A stretch of DNA of 64,000 bases from Compostibacter hankyongensis (GTDB taxonomy: Bacteria > Bacteroidota > Bacteroidia > Chitinophagales > Chitinophagaceae), in the NCBI RefSeq assembly GCF_039541075.1, contig NZ_BAABFN010000021.1, positions 1-64,000 on the forward strand, read 5' to 3'. Below, one piece after another: positions 15,743 through 25,195 of this stretch. The notes beneath the pieces were generated by a model. The model was not told where the DNA came from and ran no database searches. It saw only the letters and a program-made list of their open reading frames with translations. The position numbers and the translations under genes were made by a program. Position 1 is the stretch's first letter. Each line of letters opens with the position of its first letter.

Positions 15743-16942
15743 TTACCCTGCGGACGCCTCCAGCGCCTGCACGATATCCTGCAGGATGTCCTCAAAAGCT
15801 TCCAGTCCCACGGAGATGCGGATCAGCCCGGGGGTGATGCCTACCGCCTGCCGCTCCTCTTCGCTGAGCTTGGCATGCGTGGTCGAGGAAGGATGCGAGG
15901 CGATGCTGCGCGTATCGCCGAGATTGGCCGTCAGCGACAACAGCTTCAGGGCGTCGAGGAAACGGCGCCCCTGCTCCACTCCACCCTTCAGGTCAAAACA
16001 AACGATCCCGCCCCCCGCGCTCATCTGCCTGCGGGCGATCTCATACTGGGGATGACTTTCCAGGAAAGGATATCTTACCGAGGTCAGCTGGGGATTCCCC
16101 TGCAGTGCCTGCGCCAGCCGGAGCGCGTTTTGCGAATGCCGCTCCATGCGGACATGCAGCGTTTCCAGGCTGCGGCTCAGCAGCCAGGCGTTAAAGGGAC
16201 TGATGGCCGGACCGGTGCTGCGGCAAAACAGGTAGATCTCGTGAACGAGCGCTTCCCGTCCGAGCACAATACCGCCCAGGACCCGTCCCTGCCCGTCGAT
16301 CCACTTGGTAGCCGAATGCAGCACGAGGTCTGCACCCTGACGGATGGGCTGCTGCAGCGCCGGAGAAGCAAAGCAATTGTCCACGCACAGGATAATGCCG
16401 TGCTTTTGGGCAACGGCGCTTACCTTTTCCAGGTCAATGATGTCCAGCCCGGGATTGGAGGGTGTCTCCAGAAAGATCATCCGCGTATTGGGGCGGATCA
16501 GGGACTCCAGCAATTCGGGATGATTAAGGTCAAAATAAGTGGATTCGATCCCCCACTTGGGCAGGTATTTGCTGATCACCGTATGGGTGGATCCGAAGAT
16601 GGCGTTTCCCGACAACAGATGATCTCCCGTCTTCAGCAGGGCCATGAAAGCGGAAAAGACCGCGCTCATGCCCGAAGCGGTGGCATATCCCGCCTCCGCG
16701 CCTTCCAGGCTGCACATGCGCTTCACAAACTCATCCGCCGTCGGATTGCTGAAACGGCTGTATATGTTCGCGTCGATCTCATCGGCAAAGGCGGCCCGCA
16801 TCTCCTCCGCATCGTCGTAACAAAAGCTTGAGGTCAGGTACAGGGGTGAGCTATGTTCTTTCTCGGCCGTACGGGGCGTACGTATGCGTATAGCATTGGT
16901 CTCCGGACGATAATCCGGTTCTTGCTGTCGGTCACTGTTCAT
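15743..16942 (-). CDS. metZ: O-succinylhomoserine / O-acetylhomoserine sulfhydrylase family PLP enzyme
   Basis: A 399-residue Cys/Met-metabolism PLP enzyme. The PLP lysine is in HSATKWIDGQGRVLGG, a variant typical of MetZ; YSRFSNPTADEF and FLETPSNPGLDI are also family hallmarks. It should replace the acyl group of activated homoserine with sulfide to give homocysteine. Since metX (acetyl transfer) is 700 bp away, O-acetylhomoserine is the more likely substrate. The neighbouring OsmC-type gene and metX form a small sulfur cluster with it. Confidence 0.85.
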   Translation of the reverse strand: MNSDRQQEPDYRPETNAIRIRTPRTAEKEHSSPLYLTSSFCYDDAEEMRAAFADEIDANIYSRFSNPTADEFVKRMCSLEGAEAGYATASGMSAVFSAFMALLKTGDHLLSGNAIFGSTHTVISKYLPKWGIESTYFDLNHPELLESLIRPNTRMIFLETPSNPGLDIIDLEKVSAVAQKHGIILCVDNCFASPALQQPIRQGADLVLHSATKWIDGQGRVLGGIVLGREALVHEIYLFCRSTGPAISPFNAWLLSRSLETLHVRMERHSQNALRLAQALQGNPQLTSVRYPFLESHPQYEIARRQMSAGGGIVCFDLKGGVEQGRRFLDALKLLSLTANLGDTRSIASHPSSTTHAKLSEEERQAVGITPGLIRISVGLEAFEDILQDIVQALEASAG

Positions 16943-16982
16943 CGGTACAATTATTACGTGCAGATTGATTGCCTGCGCAAAA

Positions 16983-17405
16983 CTATGGGTTTTCTACCTT
17001 CACCTCCCAGGTAAGGTCTGCGCCGGCTGCTTTCAGGGTAGCGGCTACGGAACAGTATTTCTGCATGGAAAGTTCTGCCGCGCGCCGTGCCTTGTCGGGA
17101 TCGATGGATCCGCTCAGCTCAAAAATCAGGTGCGCAGACTGCCAGAGGGCAGGCTCCTTACCGGTTTCGCGTTCGGCCTGTATACGGATCCGGAAATCCC
17201 GGATATCCTGCTTTTGCTTTTTCAGGATCATGACCACATCGATGGCGGTACAGCCGCCCAGCCCCATGATCAGCATCTGCATAGGCCGGACGCCGTTGCC
17301 TTTCCCTCCGTGCGCCGGTCCCGCATCCATCTGTACGCTGTGCCCGTCCTCGTCGCGGGCTTCCATATTAAACCCGTCGTCGATCCGTTGTAAGGTTATT
17401 TCCAT
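16983..17405 (-). CDS. OsmC-family protein
   Basis: A 140-residue OsmC/Ohr-type protein. MLIMGLGGCTAIDVVMILKKQ carries the conserved Cys that starts the central helix; a second Cys near KYCSVAATLKAAGADLTWEV completes the pair used for thiol-dependent peroxide reduction in this superfamily. It ends only 40 bp before the metZ start on the same strand, so co-transcription is likely. The role may be disposal of organic peroxides or handling of reactive sulfur; sequence alone does not decide. Confidence 0.85.
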   Translation of the reverse strand: MEITLQRIDDGFNMEARDEDGHSVQMDAGPAHGGKGNGVRPMQMLIMGLGGCTAIDVVMILKKQKQDIRDFRIRIQAERETGKEPALWQSAHLIFELSGSIDPDKARRAAELSMQKYCSVAATLKAAGADLTWEVKVENP

Positions 17406-17449
17406 GTTTCCAATTTATCTCGTGCAAAACGATTTTCAGCAGTCTCGGT

Positions 17450-17558
17450 GAACGCTGCGCGTTTCCGGTTTCCCGTTTGAAGTCCAATTTTAGGCCATAA
17501 AAGTGTCTTATAATGAGATCATCATCAAATTATCAAATCAGCACATTATCAAATCATC
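17450..17558. repeat. composite intergenic repeat: family D then family A (A2)
   Basis: GTTTCCGGTTTCCCGTTTGA (D words) at about 17460-17480 and ATCATCAAATTATCAAATCA-GCACATTATCAAATCAT (A words) at 17521-17557. The A unit is nearly identical over 35 nt to the one at 62386-62420. It sits upstream of metX in the divergent OsmC/metX gap. Confidence 0.75.
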
Positions 17559-17598
17559 CTTTTACCCTTAAAAACTGGTGTAAAGTTAATCAATACAC

Positions 17599-17606
17599 TA
17601 CTTTTG
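17599..17606 (+). promoter_or_regulatory. candidate metX -7 element
   Basis: TACTTTTG matches TAnnTTTG, 35 nt before the metX start. Confidence 0.45.
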
Positions 17607-17641
17607 CATTTATTATTTTTGAAAATTGAAAACGCAAGGAC

Positions 17642-18655
17642 TTGTCATTACAGCTATTCACGCATGCGCAGCCTTTTCCGCTGGAATCCGGCAGCATGCT
17701 CCCCGCACTGGACATCGGTTATCATACCTACGGTACGCTGAATGCAGCGGGCGATAATGTGATCTGGATATGCCATGCCCTTACGGCCAACTCGGATGTG
17801 GCCGACTGGTGGAGCGGGCTGGTCGGCGCAGGCCGGGTGTTGGATTTCAACAAGTATTTTGTGGTATGCGCAAATATCCCCGGCTCCTGCTATGGCAGCT
17901 CCGGACCGCTGAGCAAAAACCCGCAGACGGGCAAGGCCTATTACAGCGCTTTTCCCCAGGTAAGCATCCGGGATATCGTACGGGCGCATATGCTGCTGCG
18001 GGAACACCTGGGCATCCGCAGCATTCGGCTGCTCGCCGGCGGCTCCATGGGGGGATACCAGGCGCTGGAATGGGCCCTGCATGAACCGGGGCGCATAGAA
18101 CGGCTGTTTTTGCTGGCCACCGGCGCTTCGGAAAGCGCCTGGGGCATCGCCATCCACACGGCACAGCGCCTGGCCATAGAAGCAGACAACAGCTGGCAGG
18201 ACGATAGTCCCTCCGCCGGGCAGAAAGGCTTAAAGGCCGCCCGGGCCATCGGCATGCTTACCTACCGCAACTATCAGACCTTTGTGGCGCGGCAGACCGA
18301 TCCCGACCTCGACAAAACAGATCATTTCCGGGCTTCCTCCTATATCGAATACCAGGGCGAAAAGCTGGTAAAGCGTTTTAATGCCCAATCCTACTGGCTG
18401 CTGACCAAAACCATGGACAGCCATAATATTGCGCGGGGAAGGGCAGCCTCTACCGCTGCCGTGCTCCGTACCATCCGGCAAAAATCCCTGATCCTGGGCG
18501 TTACCAGCGATATCCTCTGCCCGGTGGAAGAGCAGCGCTTTCTGGCCAAAAACATGCCCGCCTCCGCGTATTATGAGATTGATTCGCCTTACGGGCACGA
18601 CGGATTCCTTATCGAATTCGAACGTATCGGAAAGATATTGCAGGACTGGATGTAA
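17642..18655 (+). CDS. metX: homoserine O-acetyltransferase
   Basis: Transfers acetyl from acetyl-CoA to homoserine for methionine synthesis. The 337-residue alpha/beta-hydrolase shows the nucleophile elbow GGSMGGYQALEW, the early CHALTANSDV segment and the C-terminal GHDGFL with the catalytic His. The start is a TTG at 17642; an in-frame TGA lies 13 bases upstream and no ATG occurs before residue 19, which would cut into the fold. An AAGGA is present just before the TTG. It works with metZ across the divergent gap. Confidence 0.93.
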   Translation: MSLQLFTHAQPFPLESGSMLPALDIGYHTYGTLNAAGDNVIWICHALTANSDVADWWSGLVGAGRVLDFNKYFVVCANIPGSCYGSSGPLSKNPQTGKAYYSAFPQVSIRDIVRAHMLLREHLGIRSIRLLAGGSMGGYQALEWALHEPGRIERLFLLATGASESAWGIAIHTAQRLAIEADNSWQDDSPSAGQKGLKAARAIGMLTYRNYQTFVARQTDPDLDKTDHFRASSYIEYQGEKLVKRFNAQSYWLLTKTMDSHNIARGRAASTAAVLRTIRQKSLILGVTSDILCPVEEQRFLAKNMPASAYYEIDSPYGHDGFLIEFERIGKILQDWM

Positions 18656-18661
18656 GCGCGG

Positions 18662-19684
18662 CTACCGCTGCATAACGTATTCGATGACCTTCTGACGGGG
18701 ATCAAAAGCGCGCAGGTCGTCCAGCCCCAACGCCTTTACGGCGGTACGCACCAGCACTTCTTCATCCGCTGTGCCGGCAGCTCCTTTCTTTTCCAGGAAA
18801 AACCGTCCCGCTTCGGTGAGGTACCGGAGCGGTATCATGCCCACCAGCTCGCTGCCGCTTACCCGGACGCCATAGTCCGCCGCCCGGCGCACGCAAGCCT
18901 CAAAAGCCGTATGTACCGGCGTTTGGCGCGCATCGGTCAGGTTCATGGATACCTGCGCAATCCCATATTCTTCCATATACCAGCCGATGGCTTTTACAGC
19001 AGGGAGCCGCCGGGCGTTCTTCTCTTCTGCCGCCCTGCCGGAGAGGACAGCCGGCGCTTTTTCCCGTATATCGGCAGCGATGGCCCGGGCGATCTTTAGA
19101 TCAGCGGTATCCAGGTTCACATTATAGGCTACCAGGAAATCCCGGGCGCCGATCACCACGGCCCCGGCTTTGGCATGAAAAACGGCAGGACCGAAATCGG
19201 GCAGCCATTCGGGCGCTTTCAGCTTCTCGGCCAGCCCTTCGTACTGCCCCCGGCGGATATCGGACAGCTCGGTACGCAGCGCCATCAGCGCCGCCTTTCC
19301 ATAGAGATAAACGGGCACCTGCAGCTCCTCTCCCACACGCCGGGCCAGCGCCCGCGCATAACCGGCCGTTTCCTCCATGCTGATACCCGATATGGGGATA
19401 AGGGGGCAAACATCTACCGCGCCGATACGCGGATGCACTCCCTGATGCCGGCTCATGTCGATCAGCTCGCAGGCTTTACGGATAGCGCGGAAGGCGGCCT
19501 CCGCCACGGCATCGGGAGGACCGGCAAAGGTGACCACCATACGGTTGGCGGTTTTCCCTATATCAGTATGCAGGAGCTGTACCCCCGGGATCCCGCCGAC
19601 AGCATCCGTAATGGCCCTGATCACTGCAGGATCGCTCCCTTCGCTGAAGTTGGGGACGCATTCAATGAGGCGGTTGTCGGGCAT
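18662..19684 (-). CDS. ftcD: glutamate formimidoyltransferase (FtcD N-terminal type)
   Basis: Moves the formimino group from N-formimidoyl-glutamate to tetrahydrofolate, the last step of one histidine degradation route. The 340-residue protein has only the transferase part of the bifunctional FTCD: LIECVPNFSEGSD start, HQGVHPRIGAVDVCPLIPI, VGARDFLVAYNVNL, VSMNLTD. The frame is open to an ATG at 19705, but those seven extra codons (MTDDYGL) are made of family E repeat words, so ATG 19684 is the likely start. Other hut genes are not in the window. Confidence 0.9.
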   Translation of the reverse strand: MPDNRLIECVPNFSEGSDPAVIRAITDAVGGIPGVQLLHTDIGKTANRMVVTFAGPPDAVAEAAFRAIRKACELIDMSRHQGVHPRIGAVDVCPLIPISGISMEETAGYARALARRVGEELQVPVYLYGKAALMALRTELSDIRRGQYEGLAEKLKAPEWLPDFGPAVFHAKAGAVVIGARDFLVAYNVNLDTADLKIARAIAADIREKAPAVLSGRAAEEKNARRLPAVKAIGWYMEEYGIAQVSMNLTDARQTPVHTAFEACVRRAADYGVRVSGSELVGMIPLRYLTEAGRFFLEKKGAAGTADEEVLVRTAVKALGLDDLRAFDPRQKVIEYVMQR

Positions 19685-19690
19685 TAGTCC

Positions 19691-19754
19691 ATAATCATCA
19701 GTCAATAGTCAATAGTCAAAACCAATGGCCAATGACTATTGACCAGTGACATTT
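19691..19754. repeat. family E intergenic hairpin repeat (E1)
   Basis: GTCAATAGTCA at 19708-19718 is perfectly complementary to TGACTATTGAC at 19733-19743 (11-bp stem, 14-nt loop), within a run of TCAATAG/TGACTATTG words. It fills the ftcD-asnB gap and supplies a false upstream ATG for ftcD. Confidence 0.7.
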
Positions 19755-21438
19755 ATGCAATTTCGAGATTTTTATCATAACTATCGAGGTGCACCTGTGC
19801 TACCGCCCTTCCGGAAGGATCGTTCATGTTCTGGAAAGAAGCATCCCAGGCCAGCGCTTCGGGCGTGCTGCAGGCTACAGAAGGTACCGAAGGCACACAC
19901 TGGGCCGCCGAATCAGAGGGAAAATGCTCATGATAGATGGCCCTGTAATGATATTCTTCTTTGGTCATGGGCGGGTTGATCGGGAAGCGGTAGTTGGCAT
20001 TGGCCAGCTCGTGATCGCTCACCTTCCGGGCAGCCAGCTCTTTTAAAGTATCGATCCAGCTGTAACCCACCCCGTCGGAGAACTGCTCCTTCTGACGCCA
20101 GGCGATGCTTTCCGGCAGGTAATCCTCAAAAGCTTTCCGGAGTATCCATTTTTCCATCCGCTGCGGTCCCGCCATCTTATCCGCAGGGTTCAGCCGCATG
20201 GCAATATCCATAAACTCCTTGTCGAGGAAGGGCACCCGTCCCTCCACACCCCACGCGGCCAGTGATTTGTTGGCCCGCAGGCAGTCATAGAGGTGCAGCT
20301 TGCCCAGCTTGCGCACCGTTTCCTCATGGAAGGCACGGGCGGTAGGCGCTTTGTGAAAATACAGGTATCCTCCGAACAGCTCGTCGGAACCCTCTCCGGA
20401 CAGCACCATCTTTATGCCCATAGACTTGATCACCCTTGCCATCAGGTACATGGGCGTGGAAGCCCGGATGGTAGTCACGTCATAGGTCTCGAGGTGATAG
20501 ATAACATCCCGGATGGCATCCAGCCCCTCCTGGATGGTAAAGTGGATCTCATGATGTATGGTGCCGATAAAGTCGGCCGCTTTTTTTGCGGCGGCCAGAT
20601 CCGGGGAACCTTTCAGACCTACGGCAAAGGAATGCAGCTGGGGATACCAGGCCTGCTCTTCGTCGTTGGACTCCACCCGCCTGGAGGCAAATTTCTTCGT
20701 AACGGCGGCAATGATCGAGGAGTCCAGACCGCCGGACAGCAGCACCCCATAGGGCACGTCGGACATCAGCTGACGGTGCACCGCGTCTTCCAGGCCTTTG
20801 CGCAGGGCGGCAATATCGGAGGTGTTGTCCTTTACGTTCTCGTAGGACTCCCAGTCCCGCCGGTACCAGCGCTGCAGCTCGGTGCCTTCCTTGCTGTAGA
20901 TATAATGACCGGGCTTGAATTCCTCAAAGCGGTTGCAGACGCCTTCGAGGGACTTCAGCTCCGAGGCCACGTAAAAGTTGCCAAAGGTATCCCAGCCCAT
21001 ATACAGGGGGATGATGCCCATATGGTCCCGGGCGATCAGGTAGGCATCCTGCTCCTCATCATAGAGGGCAAAGGCAAATATGCCGTTCAGGTCTTCGAGG
21101 AAGCCGGCTCCCTTTTCCCGGTAAAGAGCGAGGATCACCTCGCAATCGGACTGGGTCTGAAAATCGTATTCGGGCAGCTCCTTCCGCAGCTGCCGGTGGT
21201 TGTATATTTCGCCGTTCGCCGCCAGCACCAGGCTGCCGTCCTGGCTGCGCAGGGGCTGACGCCCGGACTGCGGATCCACGATGGCCAGCCGCTCATGCAC
21301 CAGGATGGCCCTGTCAGAGCTGAATACGCCGGACCAGTCCGGACCGCGGTGCCGGATTTTCTTGGACATCTTTAATACCTGGGGGCGCAAATCTGCTGAG
21401 CCTACTTTCAGGTCGAACGCGCCGATAATACCACACAT
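19753..21438 (-). CDS. asnB: asparagine synthase B (glutamine-hydrolysing)
   Basis: Makes asparagine from aspartate, glutamine and ATP. The 561-residue protein has the class II glutaminase Cys immediately after Met (MCGIIGAFDL), the HERLAIVDPQSGRQPL segment, and the synthetase PP-loop LLSGGLDSSII at about residue 232, followed by SGEGSDELFGGY. Length matches E. coli AsnB. A 365-bp AT-rich gap lies upstream and probably holds its promoter. Confidence 0.96.
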   Translation of the reverse strand: MCGIIGAFDLKVGSADLRPQVLKMSKKIRHRGPDWSGVFSSDRAILVHERLAIVDPQSGRQPLRSQDGSLVLAANGEIYNHRQLRKELPEYDFQTQSDCEVILALYREKGAGFLEDLNGIFAFALYDEEQDAYLIARDHMGIIPLYMGWDTFGNFYVASELKSLEGVCNRFEEFKPGHYIYSKEGTELQRWYRRDWESYENVKDNTSDIAALRKGLEDAVHRQLMSDVPYGVLLSGGLDSSIIAAVTKKFASRRVESNDEEQAWYPQLHSFAVGLKGSPDLAAAKKAADFIGTIHHEIHFTIQEGLDAIRDVIYHLETYDVTTIRASTPMYLMARVIKSMGIKMVLSGEGSDELFGGYLYFHKAPTARAFHEETVRKLGKLHLYDCLRANKSLAAWGVEGRVPFLDKEFMDIAMRLNPADKMAGPQRMEKWILRKAFEDYLPESIAWRQKEQFSDGVGYSWIDTLKELAARKVSDHELANANYRFPINPPMTKEEYHYRAIYHEHFPSDSAAQCVPSVPSVACSTPEALAWDASFQNMNDPSGRAVAQVHLDSYDKNLEIA

Positions 21439-21803
21439 ATCAGTTTTGTTAAGGGTTCTTAAAATGGAATATGGTGCAAGGTAATAAATTTTTATTAATC
21501 GTCTAACGTTTTTGGCATTTACTTAAATATTATTACAATATAATGGCTTTTTGTTTGATAAACCAAATCTGACAGGGATGATTTTTTAAAGTTTCTGATT
21601 TACAGCCTGACAGGGCATAGAAGATGCCGGCTACGGCAGGTACAGGGTCCGTTCCATCGGCTCTGCCCGGTGATGGGCCACGGCATACCCATATAAGATC
21701 AATAGGGTACCTAAATATAAAGTCTTATTTTAGGAGATCAAAGCTAATTCCTTAGATTTCAAACCAGAAATCAGAAACCAACGGCTAAAAACCAGAAAAC
21801 GCT
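21439..21803. other. 365-bp intergenic region between asnB and bioD
   Basis: No coding frame is supported here. The asnB-proximal half is AT-rich and contains, on the minus strand, TTACCTTGC, one mismatch from a -7 box. The middle is GC-richer and shows no structure I can name. At about 21711-21735 CCTAAATA...TATTTTAGG forms an imperfect hairpin just past the bioD end, and D-type repeat words occupy 21757-21799. Confidence 0.5.
21757..21799. repeat. family D intergenic word repeat (D2)
   Basis: AAACCAGAAATCAGAAACCA followed by TAAAAACCAGAAAAC: tandem-like copies of (A)ACCAGAAA directly after the bioD stop codon. Confidence 0.65.
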
Positions 21804-22451
21804 CTAACCCAGCAGCTCCAGCAGGCGGGGGCGGATCTTTTCCGCATAGTGCTTGATCACACGGGGACTGATCTCTTCTTCCTCTTCGATCCGGCCGATC
21901 TTTTCAAAGCCGCTCCAGCGGATGATATCCTCCTCGTTGACATGATAGGTACCGTTGAATATCCACCCCAGCACGGGGATCTGCCGGTTTTTCAGACATT
22001 CGGCGGTCATCAGGGAATGGTTGATATTACCCAGATACTGGCTGGCCACCACCACCACCGGAATGCCCAGCATCTTGATGAGGTCGGGGAAAAAATCGCT
22101 TTCATTGAGGGGCACCATCAGCCCCCCCGCACCTTCCACGACAAGATGCCGCTCCGGCGTACGGATATTGTCAAAAGCCGACCGTATGGCCTGCAGGGTA
22201 ACCTTCACATTATCGATACGCGCTGCCAGGTGGGGAGATGCCGGGATGGTCAGGGTATAGCATTCTTCATGAAACCGGCTGTTGCCGTTGGAGACCAGGC
22301 TGCGTACCCTTTCCGTATCCGTACCCTCTTCCGTGCCGGCCTGTATCGGCTTCCAGTAATCCGCACCCAGCGCCTCCGTAAGTATGGCAGCACTCACCGT
22401 TTTCCCGATGCCCGTACCGATACCCGTTACAAATATTGCTTTCCCTTCCAA
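21804..22451 (-). CDS. bioD: dethiobiotin synthetase
   Basis: Closes the ureido ring of dethiobiotin from DAPA, CO2 and ATP. Key motifs are the P-loop VTGIGTGIGKT, KPIQAGTEEGTDTE and VVEGAGGLMVPL. The frame is open from a TTG at 22472, but that TTG is the end of a TAGGTTTG -7 box, so I place the start at the TTG at 22451 (MEGKAIFVTG), giving 215 residues. bioF lies 1.6 kb away on the same strand beyond cystathionine beta-synthase; bioA and bioB are not in the window. Confidence 0.92.
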   Translation of the reverse strand: MEGKAIFVTGIGTGIGKTVSAAILTEALGADYWKPIQAGTEEGTDTERVRSLVSNGNSRFHEECYTLTIPASPHLAARIDNVKVTLQAIRSAFDNIRTPERHLVVEGAGGLMVPLNESDFFPDLIKMLGIPVVVVASQYLGNINHSLMTAECLKNRQIPVLGWIFNGTYHVNEEDIIRWSGFEKIGRIEEEEEISPRVIKHYAEKIRPRLLELLG

Positions 22452-22469
22452 AGTATGATTAAGTTTCGG

Positions 22470-22477
22470 CAAACCTA
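22470..22477 (-). promoter_or_regulatory. candidate bioD -7 element
   Basis: TAGGTTTG on the minus strand matches TAnnTTTG and overlaps the most upstream possible TTG start of bioD, implying that translation begins downstream at 22451. Confidence 0.45.
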
Positions 22478-22663
22478 CCTAATTTTACCGGAAAGCGGAA
22501 AAATGACGCCCCAAAGCAGGGTCTCCCGGCGCAAACCTGCTCATTTTGATTTACTTTTGAGCGCGGGAAGTCGTCTTACACCAGACGACAGCTTCCTGAA
22601 AAAGCCGGGCCCCGCAGCCGCTGTGCCGTGGACCTGCAGCCATCACGAAATAAATAGGAACGA

Positions 22664-24025
22664 ATGGATTATCGCGCAAATATCCTGAATGCGATCGGGA
22701 ATACGCCCCTGGTAAAGCTTAATAAAATAACGGCCGGCCTTCCCTGCCCCGTCTATGCGAAGGTGGAGTTCTTTAATCCCGGCAACTCCATCAAAGACCG
22801 CATGGCGGTAAAAATGGTAGAGGAAGCCGAAAAATCGGGGGCGCTGAAGCCCGGCGGCACCATCATCGAAGGCACTTCGGGCAATACCGGCATGGGCCTG
22901 GCCATGGCCGCCATTGTAAAGGGATACAAATGTATTTTCACCACTACGGATAAGCAGTCACAGGAAAAGATCGACATCCTGCGGGCCATGGGTGCGGAAG
23001 TGATCGTCTGCCCGACCAACGTAGAACCGGAAGACCCCCGTTCCTACTATTCGGTGGCCAACCGCCTGGCACGGGAGATCCCCAACTCCGTGTATGTAAA
23101 CCAGTACGACAACCTGGCCAACCGGCTGGCCCATTACGAACAGACCGGCCCCGAGATCTGGGAACAAACCGGGGGCGCCATTACCCATCTCGTGGTGGCC
23201 AGCGGCACAGGGGGTACCATCTCGGGTACCGGGAAATTTTTGAAAGAGAAAAATCCAGACATACAAAACTGGGCAGTAGATAGTTATGGTTCTTTGTTAA
23301 AAAAGTACTTTGACACAGGAAAGGTCGATATGAGCGAGGTTTATCCTTATATCACAGAAGGCATCGGGGAGGATTTTGTCCCGGCCAACTACGATATGAG
23401 TGTGATCGACCACTTTGAAAAAGTGACGGACAAGGACGGGGCGCTTATGGCGCGTCGTATTGCCAAGGAAGAAGGCATCTTTGTCGGCTACTCCGCCGGC
23501 TCTGCCCTGCAGGGGCTGATGCAGCTGAAAGACCGGCTGAAACCCGAAGATATCGTGGTGGTGGTCTTTCACGACCATGGCAGCCGCTATGTCGGCAAGA
23601 TATACAACGACCAGTGGATGGTGGAGCGGGGTTTTTTACATGTACATACGGTGCGGGACGTGATCAGCACCCGCAGGGATCAGCCGCTGGTCATCCTGTC
23701 GCCCGAGGAAAAGGTGACCGACGCCATTGAACGCATGAAGCGGTTCGACATAGAGCATATTCCCGTCATGGACGGCAACGAGCCCATCGGCGCGATTTCC
23801 GAAAATGGTCTTTTCAATAAGATCATCGATGACCCGACCGTAAAGGATATGACGGTCAAAGAGGTCATGCAGCCTCCTTTTCCGGTAGTATCCACCGAAA
23901 CCCCCATAGAGCGGCTTTCCGCTTATATCAACAAGGACAACGGCGCGGTCCTGACGCGGGACGAAACGGGCACCTATCATATCGTTACCAAGTACGACAT
24001 CATCCAGTCGCTGGCCAACAGTTGA
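22664..24025 (+). CDS. cystathionine beta-synthase with C-terminal CBS-domain pair
   Basis: A 453-residue fold-type II PLP enzyme. The PLP lysine is in NPGNSIKDRMAV, the phosphate/substrate loop is GTSGNTGMGLA, and SGTGGTISGTGKF follows. Residues about 335-450 form two CBS motifs (VTDAIERMKRFDIEHIPVMD, VKEVMQPPFPVV), a Bateman module that binds adenosyl ligands such as S-adenosylmethionine in related enzymes. The likely reaction is serine + homocysteine to cystathionine; a cysteine synthase activity cannot be excluded. It fits the metX/metZ sulfur theme. Confidence 0.9.
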   Translation: MDYRANILNAIGNTPLVKLNKITAGLPCPVYAKVEFFNPGNSIKDRMAVKMVEEAEKSGALKPGGTIIEGTSGNTGMGLAMAAIVKGYKCIFTTTDKQSQEKIDILRAMGAEVIVCPTNVEPEDPRSYYSVANRLAREIPNSVYVNQYDNLANRLAHYEQTGPEIWEQTGGAITHLVVASGTGGTISGTGKFLKEKNPDIQNWAVDSYGSLLKKYFDTGKVDMSEVYPYITEGIGEDFVPANYDMSVIDHFEKVTDKDGALMARRIAKEEGIFVGYSAGSALQGLMQLKDRLKPEDIVVVVFHDHGSRYVGKIYNDQWMVERGFLHVHTVRDVISTRRDQPLVILSPEEKVTDAIERMKRFDIEHIPVMDGNEPIGAISENGLFNKIIDDPTVKDMTVKEVMQPPFPVVSTETPIERLSAYINKDNGAVLTRDETGTYHIVTKYDIIQSLANS

Positions 24026-24057
24026 GCGCGGCCGCTTCCGGTTAGCCGCCGCTACCC

Positions 24058-25188
24058 TCAGCCGCCCGTTTTCAGGTATTGCTGGAGTGTGGCCGTCAGC
24101 CGCTCCACTTCGGCGAGGGTATTAAAACTGTGTAGCACCACCCGCAGCCGCTCGCTTCCCGCCGGCACTGTCGGGGAGAGCACCGGCCGTACATCCATCC
24201 CGGTGGACTGCAGGGCGGTCGCCAGGCGTTTTACCGCTGCATTGCCCGGGACAATGATCCCCTGTATGGGGGTGAGTGCACCGCGATGCGCGCAGGGAAG
24301 CGCCGCCCGGTCAAACTGAGCCATCAGACGGGACAGTTGCTCCCGCTCCGTCCGCATCTCCGGGAAGCGATTGTAAGCGAGCTGTACGCCAGCCATGGCC
24401 GCCGGCGGCAAGGCGGTAGTATAGATAAAGGAACGGGCAAAGTTCAGTAGGTAGTATCTCAAGCTTCGGCTGCCGGTAACGGCGGCGCCATGCACACCCA
24501 GGGCCTTCCCAAAGGTATGCACCCGGGCCAGACAGCGCTCCTGCAGGCCAAGTTGCTGCACCAGCCCTTCTCCCTTGTCACCCACGACGCCGGTGGCATG
24601 CGCTTCATCGACAATAAGGTGGGCGCCATAACGCCCGCACACCTCCGCGATCGCTTCCAGGGGAGCCCGGTCGCCGTCCATGGAATAGATGCTTTCCACG
24701 GCCACGAATACACGTCCGCTCAGTTTTTTCAGCCGCTGCTCCAGGTGAGCGGCATCATTGTGGGCAAAGGCAAAGGCCCGGGCGGGCGATAACCGGATAC
24801 CGTCGCGTATAGAGGCATGGATAAGGCGGTCGTATAATACGATGTCGCCACGATGCGGCAGCGAAGAGAACAATCCCACGTTGGCATCATAGCCCGAGTT
24901 GAAGACCAGCGCCGCTTCGGCCTGATGAAACTGCGCGATCTGCGCTTCGGTCTCCTCGGCTAAGGCATAGTTCCCCGCCAGCAGGCGGGAGCCGCCGCTG
25001 CCATGGGAAAGCCCGTGCCGGCTAACGGCATCTGCTATGGTTTCCTGAAAGGTCATATCCCGGGCCAGCCCGAGATAATCGTTGGAGCAGAAATCCACCT
25101 GCTCCGCAGCCGGGCGGCGCAGGGTGCGCAACGCATCCTCGGATTGCCGTTGCTGCAGATAATGTCCTAAGAAATCCTCATCAGGCAT
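24058..25188 (-). CDS. bioF: 8-amino-7-oxononanoate synthase
   Basis: Condenses pimeloyl-CoA (or -ACP) with alanine in biotin synthesis. The 376-residue alpha-oxoamine synthase shows FCSNDYLGLA, GSGGSRLLAGN, VDEAHATGVVG and the PLP lysine in HTFGKALGVHG. The related KBL and SPT enzymes are less likely given bioD nearby. It starts 7 bp after the end of the broken DUF5615 gene on the same strand, so it may be expressed from that operon. Confidence 0.88.
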   Translation of the reverse strand: MPDEDFLGHYLQQRQSEDALRTLRRPAAEQVDFCSNDYLGLARDMTFQETIADAVSRHGLSHGSGGSRLLAGNYALAEETEAQIAQFHQAEAALVFNSGYDANVGLFSSLPHRGDIVLYDRLIHASIRDGIRLSPARAFAFAHNDAAHLEQRLKKLSGRVFVAVESIYSMDGDRAPLEAIAEVCGRYGAHLIVDEAHATGVVGDKGEGLVQQLGLQERCLARVHTFGKALGVHGAAVTGSRSLRYYLLNFARSFIYTTALPPAAMAGVQLAYNRFPEMRTEREQLSRLMAQFDRAALPCAHRGALTPIQGIIVPGNAAVKRLATALQSTGMDVRPVLSPTVPAGSERLRVVLHSFNTLAEVERLTATLQQYLKTGG

Positions 25189-25195
25189 GGAGCAG

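Noticed and set aside
17406..17641. SAM riboswitch upstream of metX
   Set aside because: No conserved riboswitch core could be recognised; the region is occupied by D and A repeats and a short promoter.
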